Shown here: positions 1 to 10,184 of the stretch, piece by piece
How the letters are laid out: the number at the start of each line of letters is the position of its first letter
Position numbering within the stretch: position 1 is the first letter of the stretch
Assembly (NCBI RefSeq): GCF_030272615.1
Contig: NC_081413.1
Coordinates: 162,376,849 to 162,440,848, forward strand
Source of the DNA: Cryptomeria japonica
Lineage: Eukaryota > Streptophyta > Pinopsida > Cupressales > Cupressaceae
Length of the DNA: 64,000 nucleotides
Reading direction: 5' to 3'
Program-made: the position numbers and the translations under genes
Notes under the pieces: model-generated
Databases searched by the model: none
Seen by the model: the letters and a program-made list of their open reading frames with translations, nothing else
What the model was told of the DNA's origin: nothing

Positions 1-299
1 CATATATATATATATATGTATATATGTATATATATATATATATGTATATATATACATATATGTATATATACATATATATATATATGTATATATACATATA
101 TATATATATGTATATATGTATATGTATACATATACATGTATATATACATATATGTATATGTATACATATATATGTATATGTATACATATATATGTATATG
201 TATACATATATATGTATATGTATACATATATATATCTATATATACATATATATATATATATGTATATATATATGTATGTATGTATGTATGTATATATAA
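1..299. repeat. AT-rich low-complexity tract with a 20-bp minisatellite
   Basis: The stretch is almost purely alternating TA, TG and CA steps. Four perfect tandem copies of a 20-bp unit (tatgtatatgtatacatata) occupy 151-230; the flanks are looser tatg/taca microsatellite. Open frames across it encode only Met-Tyr-Ile-Cys repeats and are artefacts of the repeat. Confidence 0.95.
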
Positions 300-359
300 A
301 GAAAACAAAAAAAAGGGTTTTAAATTTTTTTATTTTTTTTAAAATATATTAAGTAAAAG

Positions 360-620
360 GGGGAGCCTCGACCCCCCCGCGTTGTGGGCGGCAACCCCCA
401 GCGGTAGCTGCAGCTGCCACTATGGGTCGCAACCCACAGTCGGGGAGGCTTCGGCCCCCTACTGTGGGCGGTGCCCCACAGCGACGGTGCAGCCGTGGCT
501 GCGGGCCGCGACTCACAGCGGCGGCCAAGGCCGCCTTTGTGGGCTGTGATGCGCAGGCATGACTATGGCCGTCCCTGCAGGGAGCCCCCCCCATAGTCAC
601 CATCGCCTCTCTAAACACAA
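360..620. other. GC-rich block made of serial hairpins
   Basis: This is an abrupt GC-rich island inside AT-rich DNA. Visible perfect stems are TGGGT/ACCCA (423-427 with 432-436), CTGTGGG/CCCACAG (462-468 with 475-481), GCAGCC/GGCTGC (489-494 with 497-502), GGCGGC/GCCGCC (520-525 with 530-535) and TGACTATGG/CCATAGTCA (560-568 with 591-599). The last encloses the palindrome CCCTGCAGGG (573-582). A frame on the minus strand is open but reads as low-complexity Pro/Arg/Ala. I see no known RNA family and no TE termini. It could be a fragment of a GC-rich repeat or satellite, or a structured non-coding region. Confidence 0.6.
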
Positions 621-870
621 AACCCTCCGCTGGTCTAAGCACAAAACCCTCTGTCGCTACTTACAACACATACCCTCCACCATGCCTTCGGCCTCCTTCC
701 TACAACACAAAAAAAATATGAAACCCTAACCCAGTATGGGTTAGAGTATTTCGAATTATAAAAAGAATAAAAGAAAAGGTTAGGGTAATATCTTTTATTT
801 ATAACATTAAAATTTTAGGGTTCATGATTATTTTAAAGTTTAAGAAACTTTAAACAAAAGGATATGTGTT

Positions 871-872
<2 letters not shown>
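621..872. other. AT-rich spacer with a small telomere-like hairpin
   Basis: No gene is visible. The sequence aaaccctaaccc near 721-732 resembles 1.7 units of the plant telomere repeat and pairs with the following GGGTTAG. The perfect 7-bp stem is CTAACCC (726-732) with GGGTTAG (738-744) around a 5-nt loop. The rest is A/T-rich. Confidence 0.5.

Positions 873-928
<56 letters not shown>
873..928. repeat. (AT)n microsatellite
   Basis: About 28 uninterrupted AT dinucleotides. Confidence 0.97.
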
Positions 929-931
<3 letters not shown>

Positions 932-1558
932 TATGTATAGTCGAATATATGAATGTATAAATCTAAATATAGTTTAATTAATTAATTTATACATTCATAT
1001 TTTATATACGTTTAAATATACATTTAAATATGATGTTTTAAATTTTAATTCTCTTGAAGCTTTATATTTTAGAAAATTATAACGATTTTTGGTAAAGTTC
1101 TTTAGCGATAGGGGAATTATAGAAGTTCACCTAAATTTAGGCTTGACAAGAATAAACTTTATAGGGCAAAATTTATTATGGATTTATTTAGCCCTTTAGT
1201 CAGATTTAATACACATTATAATTATTGTTAAATTGAAATATAGGTGTTTTAAAAATCCAAGTGCTAGAGATAATTTAATTAATTCCTACAGCGATTAAAA
1301 GATAAATTGAGACTGATAATATCTCTTGTCAATTTAATTAGAGATTTTTGCTTAAATGATTTTATTATTTATTAATTGATGAGATAATAATAAATTATTT
1401 TGGAGAGATAATATTCCGCATTTAATTTAAATTATTTTTGTTTACTTGAGTTAGTGGTTAGAGTTAACTCAAAACATAGTTAAGACAAAACTTGTTAGTG
1501 CGTTTCATATTAGCGAATTAAATGTTATTAGGTTGTTCTTTTAAAAAAAAAAAAAAAA
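929..1558. other. AT-rich stretch without a gene
   Basis: Short stop-rich frames only. It ends in a run of 16 A residues (1543-1558) directly before the anonymous internal part of the Copia-A remnant. No terminal repeats or coding potential were recognised. Confidence 0.6.
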
Positions 1559-2686
1559 TTCCATTCGTGCCCAAAAGTTTGGACATGACAATATACCACT
1601 CGATCAAGAACCATTAGGAAAAAGAAATTAACATGTGCACCTATGTAGAGCAGTCTCATCTCTTTCATGAACACTCCACCTTCTACCATGCCACTGCCAC
1701 AGGACATACATAGAAGCTATCCACTAAGAAAATTACAACTCTGTCTCCCGAGCACACAAAACTCATGATCCAAAAACTAACTGAATGCACAAACATTTAT
1801 TACAGACATAGCTAGAATAGCACCCACAACAAGTGCTAGCACATCCAACTACACATACCCTTAAAAGATCATTAACATGTACTACCTGTTACTCACAATC
1901 TCAAGCTCCACATGCAATACACACCAAGGAGCTCCCACTGCATAGGTAATGTCAACCGTTTACAAGATCTCATAGAAGTGAAATAATCTTTGTACCAAGA
2001 GCTATCTCAATACTAACTAGAAACAAAGGACCTACAAACAAGTTTTCACAACACCCTGTATCATGCCCTTCTACACCCACCTCTAAAATGTCAACTGTGT
2101 TATAACAGATGAATGCATCTTAGTTGGACCTATTAATCATTCCAACACATACATCTCTAGCCACAAGAGAAAGATAGCACCATCTCTGTTTCCATGTATC
2201 CATGAGCACCTTGTAACTAATCAGCCCATGCCAAAACTTCAAATGCATAACCAAATTATCATGAAGTACCAAGCAAATGATCAATGTACTCAAAACATAG
2301 AAACAAAACCAAGATCAATGTCAAAGTTCCAACTGCGGAATCAGGAACATAAGCATGAAACACATGATCTAAAACATCTCATCCAAAGAGATTACATGCT
2401 CTGTATGAACATAACTATATTATGTCAAAACTCTAAATGCATCTCAAGAGTGTACCCAGACATAATATAACACATCCTAACTAAGTAAAACATGTCAAAA
2501 TATGACATAAACAACATCTCTCCCAAGGATTTATGAATCCTCGAGATGTTAGCATCTTCAGTCACATGAAGATCATCCACCATCAAATGATGAATATGCA
2601 TCACTGCCAAAGACCCATGGTACCTAGTCTTACATGGCATCATGACAGAACCAGACACCACCAGATGTCTATCTTTCTAAAACAAC

Positions 2687-3482
2687 TCATAAGGCATCTC
2701 CATCCTCATTTTGTGAGGATGCACAAGATGAAGAATCTAAAGAAATCTTGTTTCCTTTCTTCTTCTTCTCTTTGCAATCCTTCTTAATATGACCAACCTG
2801 CCCATAGTTCCAGCACTTCGTTTTAGATTTCTTTCCAGGAGTAGAAATTTCCTCTGACTTGGATTTAGACTTCTTGTCCTCTATCTTGGCACGAACAACA
2901 AGGGCCTCCTTGACCATCTCAAAAGATTTCCTTTGTGTTTCTTTTGATAGCAATGAAGCAACCACTTCTTCCATCTTGAAAGTGGTTGTTTTACTCCCAA
3001 TGGCCATTACCAGATGATCCCATGTGTCTAGGAGAACACAACATAAGCATACATTGATCCTCATCATCAATCTTGACTCCCACGGAGGTTAGCTAAGAAA
3101 CCATCATGTTGAAAACCTTCAGATGATCTACAACAGATGTACCCTCATCCATCTTCAAAGAATACAACTTCTTCCTCAAGAACAACTTGTTTACTAGCGA
3201 TCTCCCCTGATAAATATCTCCAAGTTTCTTCCACAGAAAATGTGCAGTCTTTTCCTCATGAACATTTAACATAACAGAGTCTGCCAAACAAAGTCTGATC
3301 AATCCTCTAGTTTTTCTATCTACAAGATCCCAATCATCTTGCCTCATGCCTAAAGGTTAATGTCCAGACACAACAAACCACAGATCTCGATCAACTAGCA
3401 AATCTTCCATCTTGAGTTTCCACAACTCAAAGTTTGAACCATTGAACTTCTCAATCTCCACTCGTCCAGGAGTGAGTGCCAT
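2687..3482 (-). pseudogene. gag: Copia-A gag remnant (nucleocapsid), broken
   Basis: This is the capsid/nucleocapsid protein of a Ty1/copia element, which would form the virus-like particle and bind its RNA. It starts MALTPGRVEIEKFNG at 3482, the usual gag opening (F-x-G-x-N-F-x-x-W-K). The capsid part is interrupted by a stop after VVSGH, and the same frame resumes at MRQDDWDLVD to give the recognisable block ending SVVDHLKVFNMM near 3100. A frameshift follows, then the segment containing SKTTTFKMEEVVASLLS and a zinc knuckle read CWNYGQVGHIKKDC. The second cysteine of the CCHC knuckle is Tyr, so the zinc site is damaged. The body ends in an acidic, Ser-rich tail with no protease joined to it. 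Homology is by recognition of the gag pattern, without a search. Confidence 0.85.
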
Positions 3483-3567
3483 CTCAAAAAATACTCTGCT
3501 AGACTCCCATTGAAAATAGAATTGACACAAAACAACCCTACCCGACAAGGATAACACAACTAAATGA

Positions 3568-3578
3568 CTCTGATACCA
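3568..3578 (-). promoter_or_regulatory. Copia-A primer-binding site (initiator Met-tRNA type)
   Basis: The minus strand reads TGGTATCAGAG, the classic site of plant Ty1/copia elements complementary to the 3' end of initiator methionyl-tRNA. It lies 2 nt inside the LTR end at 3581, which fixes both the orientation and that LTR boundary. Confidence 0.9.
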
Positions 3579-3580
3579 CT

Positions 3581-4831
3581 TGTAAGGAAAGCAGTGCATG
3601 GAAAACGCTCTCCTAATGTCAAATCTGAGGCGATTTTCAAGCAAGGAAGTATTTTAATTTTAGTTTGTAATACATTAAGATAAAACAAAGATAGAAGATT
3701 AAGATTAACCAGAAAGAATAGCACCAGAGAAAGACATCAGATATATGTGGGAAAACCCTTACGGGTAAAAAACCCACCACCAAAAAAGAGATCCCTTTAT
3801 TTAGTAAACAACACGGTTACAATAAAGTACTCAAATTCTCTTTTATAGACTCTATTCTCAAAATTATTCACAAAACATGCAGACATATCAGCTTAGCTTC
3901 TACAACTTCCATCCATTCTCTTTGACTACCACCACAGTATTTATGCACACCCATCTGCTCATTGGTTACATCTTTGGTAAACACCACCTGCCAAACCAAT
4001 CAGTCTTGGAGCATAACCGTCTAGTAATAGCCTGTTCATTCATGAATTCATGGAAAACATATTATCCCACATTCATCCGGAAATCGGGTCGGTTCGTATT
4101 CAAATACACCAACGAAAACATTCCAAGTGTTCATTTACTATTCTTCGGTTCAGGCAACATCAACCCGATTGCCGAAGGTGATTCCATCGGGTATCGGGAA
4201 GACAAACAATCAGCTATCCCAAACATCTAATCTTTCTCTCTACACTCCACCACGTGCCACCCCCTGATTGGATCTGGGTCCCTACTCTGACATCTTAGCA
4301 CAACCTCACTATCCACCCAAAATTCTTTTTTGTCACTGGGTCGCGATGGAAAGTCTCACGAGCAATTTCCCATCGTGACCTAGCAACCACTGTCAGATCT
4401 TTTGCGATCATCATCTGATCATCTGCAATTCTCGGCCTTTGGCTTGCCTGAGCTGCTCACCTTCCGAGTCCCAGCACTTGGTCGCCATGTCACGAGGGAT
4501 ATTCCAATGAGCAGTTTCCCATCACGACCTAGCGATCACCATTGGATCAACCTTGATCACCATCTGATCATCCTAGACTTGCTCACCAGTTAACTTTCAC
4601 TTGAGTGCTCTCTTTTCGGGTCCCATCACTTAGTTTCCATGTCGCGAGGGATATTCCAACAAGTAGTTTCCCATCGCGACCTAGCAACAATCATTAGATA
4701 TTTTCGCCCGACCATCAGATCTACTCAACTTGCTCACCCGATAACTGATCACAAGAAGAGGGTTCCATTGGGGTAACTTACACCGATCAACCCAAACATT
4801 AGGCAGGAGAATTCGTGGCATATTTCCAACA
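3581..4831 (-). repeat. Copia-A 5' LTR (about 1251 bp)
   Basis: The LTR runs TG...CA: on the minus strand it begins TGTTGGAAATATGCC at 4831 and ends at 3581 next to the PBS. Near its U5 side (about 3745-3775) it holds a version of the GGAAAACCC...GGGTAAAAAACCC motif seen in the other copia LTRs here. Its U3 half contains three tandem degenerate repeats, listed separately. Confidence 0.8.
4336..4740. repeat. Three degenerate tandem repeats of about 150 bp inside the Copia-A LTR
   Basis: Each unit carries a block like TTTCCCATCGCGACCTAGCA (near 4367, 4516 and 4665), preceded by gtcgcgaggg/gtcacgaggg and followed by a gatcat-type run. Because they sit in the LTR's U3 side they could be enhancer-like repeats of the element. 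That role is inference only. Confidence 0.7.
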
Positions 4832-5784
4832 ATATGCAAAAGTAAAGTCATGAAAAATTATAACATCCACACATAAAAACTAAAATATGGTTGAGATAGA
4901 ACATATCCATTAATCCCACATTCATACTCATTTTCTATTGATTCTTGAAAACTTTTTATGTAAAACTTCACACAATTTTCCACACCAAAAAAAAAACCCT
5001 ACCAAAAACATTAAAATATATTTGGAAACCATCACATTTTTTTTAGTTAAAGATTTTCATTAGAGTTCTAGCTTCTGTATGAACTTAAGGGTTTAGCTTT
5101 GATATGACATAAGGATTTACTATTTGGTTCATTTCTTTTTCTTTTTAAACTACCTTAGCATGGTATTCTAGGTCTTCTCGTATTTATTTTGTTAGTAGTT
5201 TTAAGTTTTAGATGGATTTAATATGTTGCTATAGCTATTTTGTAAGTTTCATTGTGAAGAATAAAAATTATGCCATTGAAAAGAATAAGGGAGTTTGTTT
5301 TCAACTTATACAATGAAGTAATGATAGTGAAACTATATTGATGTTGTACACCATTTCAATCAATAATATGAAAATTTCATCTCAATTAGATGCTTTTTTT
5401 TTATTAGTGAATAGTTGGATAAGCCAGCACCTACTTATTAAATATAGAAAGGATTACATATTAGGGAGGTGTCTATACACGATTATCCTCTCGGGCCAAA
5501 GAGGAAAAAACTGGTCATAGATCTTTTACATTTATACTTCATTTTTTATTTCTCCAAGAATTACGAAAAAAGCTATAGACTGCAATCCGCTCTCTGTCCA
5601 AAGGGTGCAAAACTAAACTCTACGAGATTATGACCTTCTATACACACACCAACTATATATATCACTACTACTAAAATAGAGGAGACCCATCGACTATTCC
5701 AAGTAAGCCTATTACTTCTACCATATTTTTCTTTGAAACATAAAACAAAAGAAATTTCCAGAAATACAAGAGTGGGAACCTTTT
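4832..5784. other. Unassigned AT-rich sequence
   Basis: Frames are short and low-complexity. I see no terminal repeats, RNA gene or protein similarity. A 60-residue plus-strand frame at 5338-5520 has no recognisable features. Confidence 0.5.
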
Positions 5785-6530
5785 TCAATCACCTTCATAT
5801 GATTTTTTTTCATTCTCATGCATCTGTTTCACAACAAGTACCTTCACTACCCCTGGACAATCTTGTTCACATCTAGAATGGGCCTCCCTTGCAGCGATCT
5901 CCTTAATGAGCTGCTCATCATTCAGGATCAACAGTCCTCTGGTTCCAATTCCCCAATCATTCCCCTCTTCTTCCACCCCATTTTCATCCACACTAATATC
6001 AATGCGGCCCTGAAGCCCCTCTACCCTCACATACCTATCCAAATCAAAGGTTTTAGACCTCTCCAAGTTGTTGGTCACATTGAGTGTGAAGACCAACTTT
6101 TATTTCCTTACAGGGCGACTGTGATTGAAATTATCCATGTCCATAGTATGCACAATGATGAATGTTTTGACCTCCCTACCTCCATTCAAAGACATGTAGT
6201 AGTGGTGCACCATAGGGATGCAATTTTTCTCATCAATTTTGTCCAACACTACATCAATCTCCCCTCTAAAGGAGTGATGGAAAATCATTTGCTAGACTTT
6301 CTTCATCCTTGGTTTGAAAACTTCCATTTGAATGCATAGTGCCATGAACATTTCCAGAATATTAAAATTTACCCTATACTTGTGGTGCGCCTAAAGGAAT
6401 TTGTCTCCCAGAAACTTCTTTACAGTGTGGAGAATCAAAGGGTGACCCATTTTCAAAACCATCATTAATCTCATCTCTGAAAGTTTGCCCCAAAAGTCCA
6501 TTTTCTACTTGGGTGCTTCTAGTAGGATTG
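5785..6530 (-). pseudogene. Decayed protein-coding frame of unknown family
   Basis: A single minus-strand frame runs from about 6530 to 5785, broken by only about four stops. Its composition is protein-like (Glu/Asp/Lys-rich). Readable pieces include a block near MDFWGKLSEMRLMM, then GEIDVVLDKIDEKN, HTMDMDNFNH, DLDRYVRVEGLQ, ISVDENGVEEEGND and a lysine-rich end. I do not recognise the family. The position just 3' of a LINE end suggests a TE-borne or host-gene fragment. The opposite strand is open for 173 codons (5818-6339) but looks like an antisense shadow (His/Ile/Leu/Phe-rich, no domain). Confidence 0.45.
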
Positions 6531-6974
6531 GGGTATCCATCTCAGACCACTCCCAACTCATGAAAACTTAATTGAAATGAAGTATCCCCTCAACTTGACT
6601 TTCTACAAATAAACAACCACAAACTGAAAAGGCTATGAGCAGTAATGATTACATACCATAATGGTCGTGAAGCCCCAAATTGTACTCCAAATAAGCCTAG
6701 GAGTTGCCAAAACCTCTCATAATTATGTTCTCATGGGATGGAGCCCTCAAATATGCCACCTAATTGGGATTGTACCACTCATTTCCTAAACCTTCCTTTC
6801 TCATGATTTTGGCTTCATAATTCTCTCAACATCTGACTTATATGACATGTGTGAATTCTCAATTGACTCAACCTCACTTGTCGCAACATGATCAGTCAAA
6901 CCATTTTTGGGAATTGCACCGGTTGACCTACCGTCATCATTGTAAGATGTCCAAGTACACCAATATCTACTCTC

Positions 6975-8504
6975 AAGTACTCATGTCATTGATGTGTTGT
7001 AATTCATTACATTCCATCTTTCCTACGACAAGATTTTCCAATTCATCTGCCACCTCATTTCCCTCCTAGTAGATATGGCTTAATTTGAATTTTTTGAACC
7101 CACTTAGAATATCTATGATGGGATTTCCACCTCTGGAGTTGTCAATTTATCATCCATTTATTCCTGATAGAATTCACTATTAAAAGTGAATCTCCTTCCG
7201 GATGAATTCGATCTACCCCCAATCTTTTCCCCACTTCAAGACCCTTCAAGGAAGCCTTGAATTCGGCTACATTATTCGTTGTTTCTCCAATATATTCAGT
7301 AGATTTTCCTTTAATGACTCCATATTCATTTGGAGCCACACAAGCAATCCCTACGTGTCTTGGATTTCCCATTGAAGCCCCATCAAATTTTATCTTGGTC
7401 CATCCTTTTTCGCGAGCTTTCCAAACTGTGGTTTTTCGCAAATCTGTCGTATTATCCTTGTGAGCAAGGTCATGACCATTTGGAATAACCAGACCACAAA
7501 TTTTTTTCATCAACTTGCTATCCTTATTTGTAAAAACATTGTTCTTTTTATATTTTCTCTTGAGAACCTCGTTTACAAGCTCTACAATTGAGGATTCCAT
7601 TTTTGACACTAATACCTCCCTTGACATTGCCTGATCTTTGAATATCCTATGATTCCTCTCCTTCCAAAGTTCCCAAACTATTGTTGAATGGAGAACTTTC
7701 CATATGCTATTAAACATCCCTTTGAACAAACAATTAGGCAAAGAAAATGAACCACTCTTTTAGGCTCAAGGTTTCCACATGATGAAAATCCAATTTCCTT
7801 AGAAATGTTTTCCAACAAAATTTTGCATACAAGCAAGACCATAACAAATGGTCTATTGTTTCCAAATTATTCTTACAAAGAATGTATCTATTGGGCCCTT
7901 TGAATTCAATTTTTTGCAGTTTGTCCTATGTCAAGGTTTTGTTTTGTATGGCCAACCAAGAGAAAACTCCATCTTTGGGTAGCACATCTTTCCCCCAATT
8001 GAGTTTAATGGGCCATTTATTGACGCTCTCTACAACTTCCTTAATTTTGTATCCAATTTTTACTTTGTATTGCCCATCTCTTGAAGTGTGCAGCGCCTGA
8101 TCTTGTCTCTCAAGTGTGATACTGATATAATGTTTGTCCTTTAGAATATTTGAAAGTATTTCTTTTTGTGCTTGGGGAGCATTAATATTATCTAGTGATT
8201 TCTAGCACCATCTCTTAGTGCCATCAATCCTTCTACTACATCTCCATAATTTTAGACCTCTTTCCCCTAGATATTAGTCATATCTCTCCTAATCTCCTAC
8301 ACATTTGTATTGTTACATAGTTTTGGATGCCCATCCCAAGAATCTTCCCAAAAGGATGTCAGGTGGCCATTGCAAAATTCCTGTGTAGTGTGTCTTGTGA
8401 TATAATCTCCCTATTATCACAAATGAAGTTCCAAATGGTGGACCCTCTCAGGGGGTTTCAGATCTTTATTATGTTGATGGGGTCCTCTGAATCCAAGTAT
8501 TTCC
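6975..8504 (-). pseudogene. L1-type LINE ORF2, 3' part: zinc-binding RT tail and RNase H
   Basis: This is the end of a plant L1-like ORF2. On the minus strand around 8060-7750 it reads the reverse-transcriptase zinc-binding region: LPKDGVFSWLA, then YILCKNNLETIDHLLWSC. It is followed by the linker with WELWKERNHRIF (about 7690) and an RVT_3-type RNase H domain: KIKFDGASMGNPRH, NNVAEFKASLKGL and PEGDSLLIVNSI, ending near 7142. A frameshift there moves the RNase H tail into another frame (HIY, stop, EGNEVADELENL), traced to about 6975. One stop lies in the zinc region and several more upstream. The element is cut at 8504 by the Copia-B insertion (target duplication TTTCC); its missing middle continues at 30118. 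The stretch 6531-6974 shows nothing further I can name. Confidence 0.85.
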
Positions 8505-8770
8505 AATTGGCATTTGCATGAAGATTTCATTAATGAAATGTTATGTTATCAATGATGTCAATTAATTGGTAATGATATGGTAATAATGTTGTTTTGTAAC
8601 AGGTAAGTGAGCTTGTTAAGGAAACCAATATTACTAGAGAAGAAGTGAGATCAACTTGTAAACCCTACCTATTGATATGATAAACCCTAACCAATGGAGC
8701 TTGGTGAATTGATTGTATTGGTTTATAATGAAATGATGAGTGGTAATGATTATGACATGTATGCATGTTG
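8505..8770 (+). repeat. Copia-B 5' LTR, left part
   Basis: It matches the first 266 bp of the 3' LTRs at 28713 and 52011. It ends in TGTTG (8766-8770), the target duplication of Copia-C; the LTR resumes at 23045. Confidence 0.93.
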
Positions 8771-9816
8771 TGTTAGGACCCGAAGGCAACTGAGAGGGGG
8801 GGGGGTGAATAAGTTGTCTATTAATTTCAACCCAAATATAACTTAATCAAACTTGATACATAATACCGGTAAACCAAACTTAATGCCAGTAAACATATTA
8901 ACAATAATATCAATACTGGTGAAACTTAATACATGAAACAGGAAGAGAAACAACATCCACAACACATAACATAAAGATTTGTACGTGGAAACCCTATAAG
9001 GGGAAAAACCATGGTGGAACCTTACCCATAATTAGATGATACTACTGCAGATATTATGTGTGTACAAATGGGGTCTGCACATGCAGAAAGGCCAACCACC
9101 TAGAGCTCATTGCTCAATCACAAAGTAGGAGTCATACTGACTACAATTGGATGATTAAATCCAATGATAATGTACTGCTCAAAATAGCATCTCCAATGCT
9201 GGATTCAGTACCGGTTAAGCTCTGACTATCTCCTTCTCTATGGTCATATGATCTTCAATATTCACACATACCATGTTACAATACCATAACCATATACCTT
9301 CTATTTATTCTCTTACTTACTTACATCATCTCACAAATGAGATCTTACATATATACCAAAACCTAAGACCAAATGTGTAGGTCGGATCACTAAGAATATT
9401 ACAATAAAATCAATTACAACAAGTAAGTCAAGATGTGATGTATCATTTTGGCTCAACAAAAATATCAATTGATTAAACCATCTCATGACATGTTGTGTTG
9501 ATCTAGAATAGATAACGCATGTCGGTCCAAAACCTAGACCAATTTGCAGGTAACAACAAATATGTCAACTCGATTAGACCAATAACCAAATCACCAAAAC
9601 CAAGTGTGCAAACCATGTCTTTGACATAACCAAGTGATCTACAGATGATAACAAGTCATCCTTAGTGCCGGTGAACAAGATAACCTGCCGGTGAGCCAAA
9701 TACCTGTGACTATGCATAAGTCATTGAACTTGCCGGTGAACATAACCAAAGATCTCCAGAAGGATAAGTGTTGACATCAATGAAAAAACCAATGCAACAC
9801 ATCCATAATACCAACA
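8771..9816 (-). repeat. Copia-C 3' LTR (about 1046 bp)
   Basis: TG...CA ends. It is read on the minus strand from TGTTGGTATT at 9816 to CCTAACA at 8771. Near 8985-9015 it carries ggaaaccc...ggggaaaaacc, the motif shared with other copia LTRs here. Its segment 9414-9816 aligns with the shortened 5' LTR at 22621-23044; 8771-9413 has no counterpart there. Confidence 0.9.
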
Positions 9817-9831
9817 ATATCCCCCTTTGGC
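9817..9831 (-). promoter_or_regulatory. Copia-C polypurine tract
   Basis: The minus strand reads GCCAAAGGGGGATAT immediately upstream of the 3' LTR start TGTTGG. It is the plus-strand DNA primer site. The same PPT style (AAAGGGGGAGAT) precedes the LTRs at 52011 and 61967. Confidence 0.9.
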
Positions 9832-10184
9832 ATTGATGGCAACACAGGATGGAAAAACCATCTAAGTGCCAAAGCATAAATGCCAAAAACCAAAAACCAA
9901 CAATCTCCAGAATAGATCAATACCAGAAATCAAAATACAAATGCAGAGAGTAAAAATCTCTCCCCCAATGAATGATCTCTCCCCAAAGGAAAATGTTTTT
10001 TTTTCCATAGATATCTCTTCCCCTTTGAAATCAAATGCCAAAGCAATATAGATACTAGATACAACTAGTTCATAGAACCAATTACAATTACCAACTACTC
10101 CCCCTGAGAAGTATCTCTCCTCCATCAAAGCTGGAAAAATATTTTTCTGTAAATTATGTCGGTCTGATGCCAAGCATCAACTAT

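Larger units (their letters stand above)
1559..4831 (-). mobile_element. Copia-A: truncated Ty1/copia element (5' LTR, PBS, gag remnant)
   Basis: Read on the minus strand the order is LTR (4831 to 3581), primer-binding site, gag start (3482), gag body to about 2687, then about 1.1 kb of stop-rich sequence in which I recognise no protease, integrase or reverse transcriptase. No second LTR is seen before the poly(A) run at 1543-1558. The element is therefore either 3'-truncated or a gag-only derivative with a non-coding tail. The boundary at 1559 is inferred, not proven. Confidence 0.6.

Noticed and set aside
16-352. Open frames of 78-108 codons
   Set aside because: Products of the TATG/TATA microsatellite; they encode only Met-Tyr-Ile-Cys repeats.
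721-744. Interstitial telomere repeat
   Set aside because: Only 1.7 units of AAACCCT-like sequence; better described as a small hairpin.
5818-6339. Uninterrupted 173-codon plus-strand frame
   Set aside because: Composition (His, Ile, Leu, Phe) and lack of any motif suggest an antisense shadow of the more protein-like minus frame.
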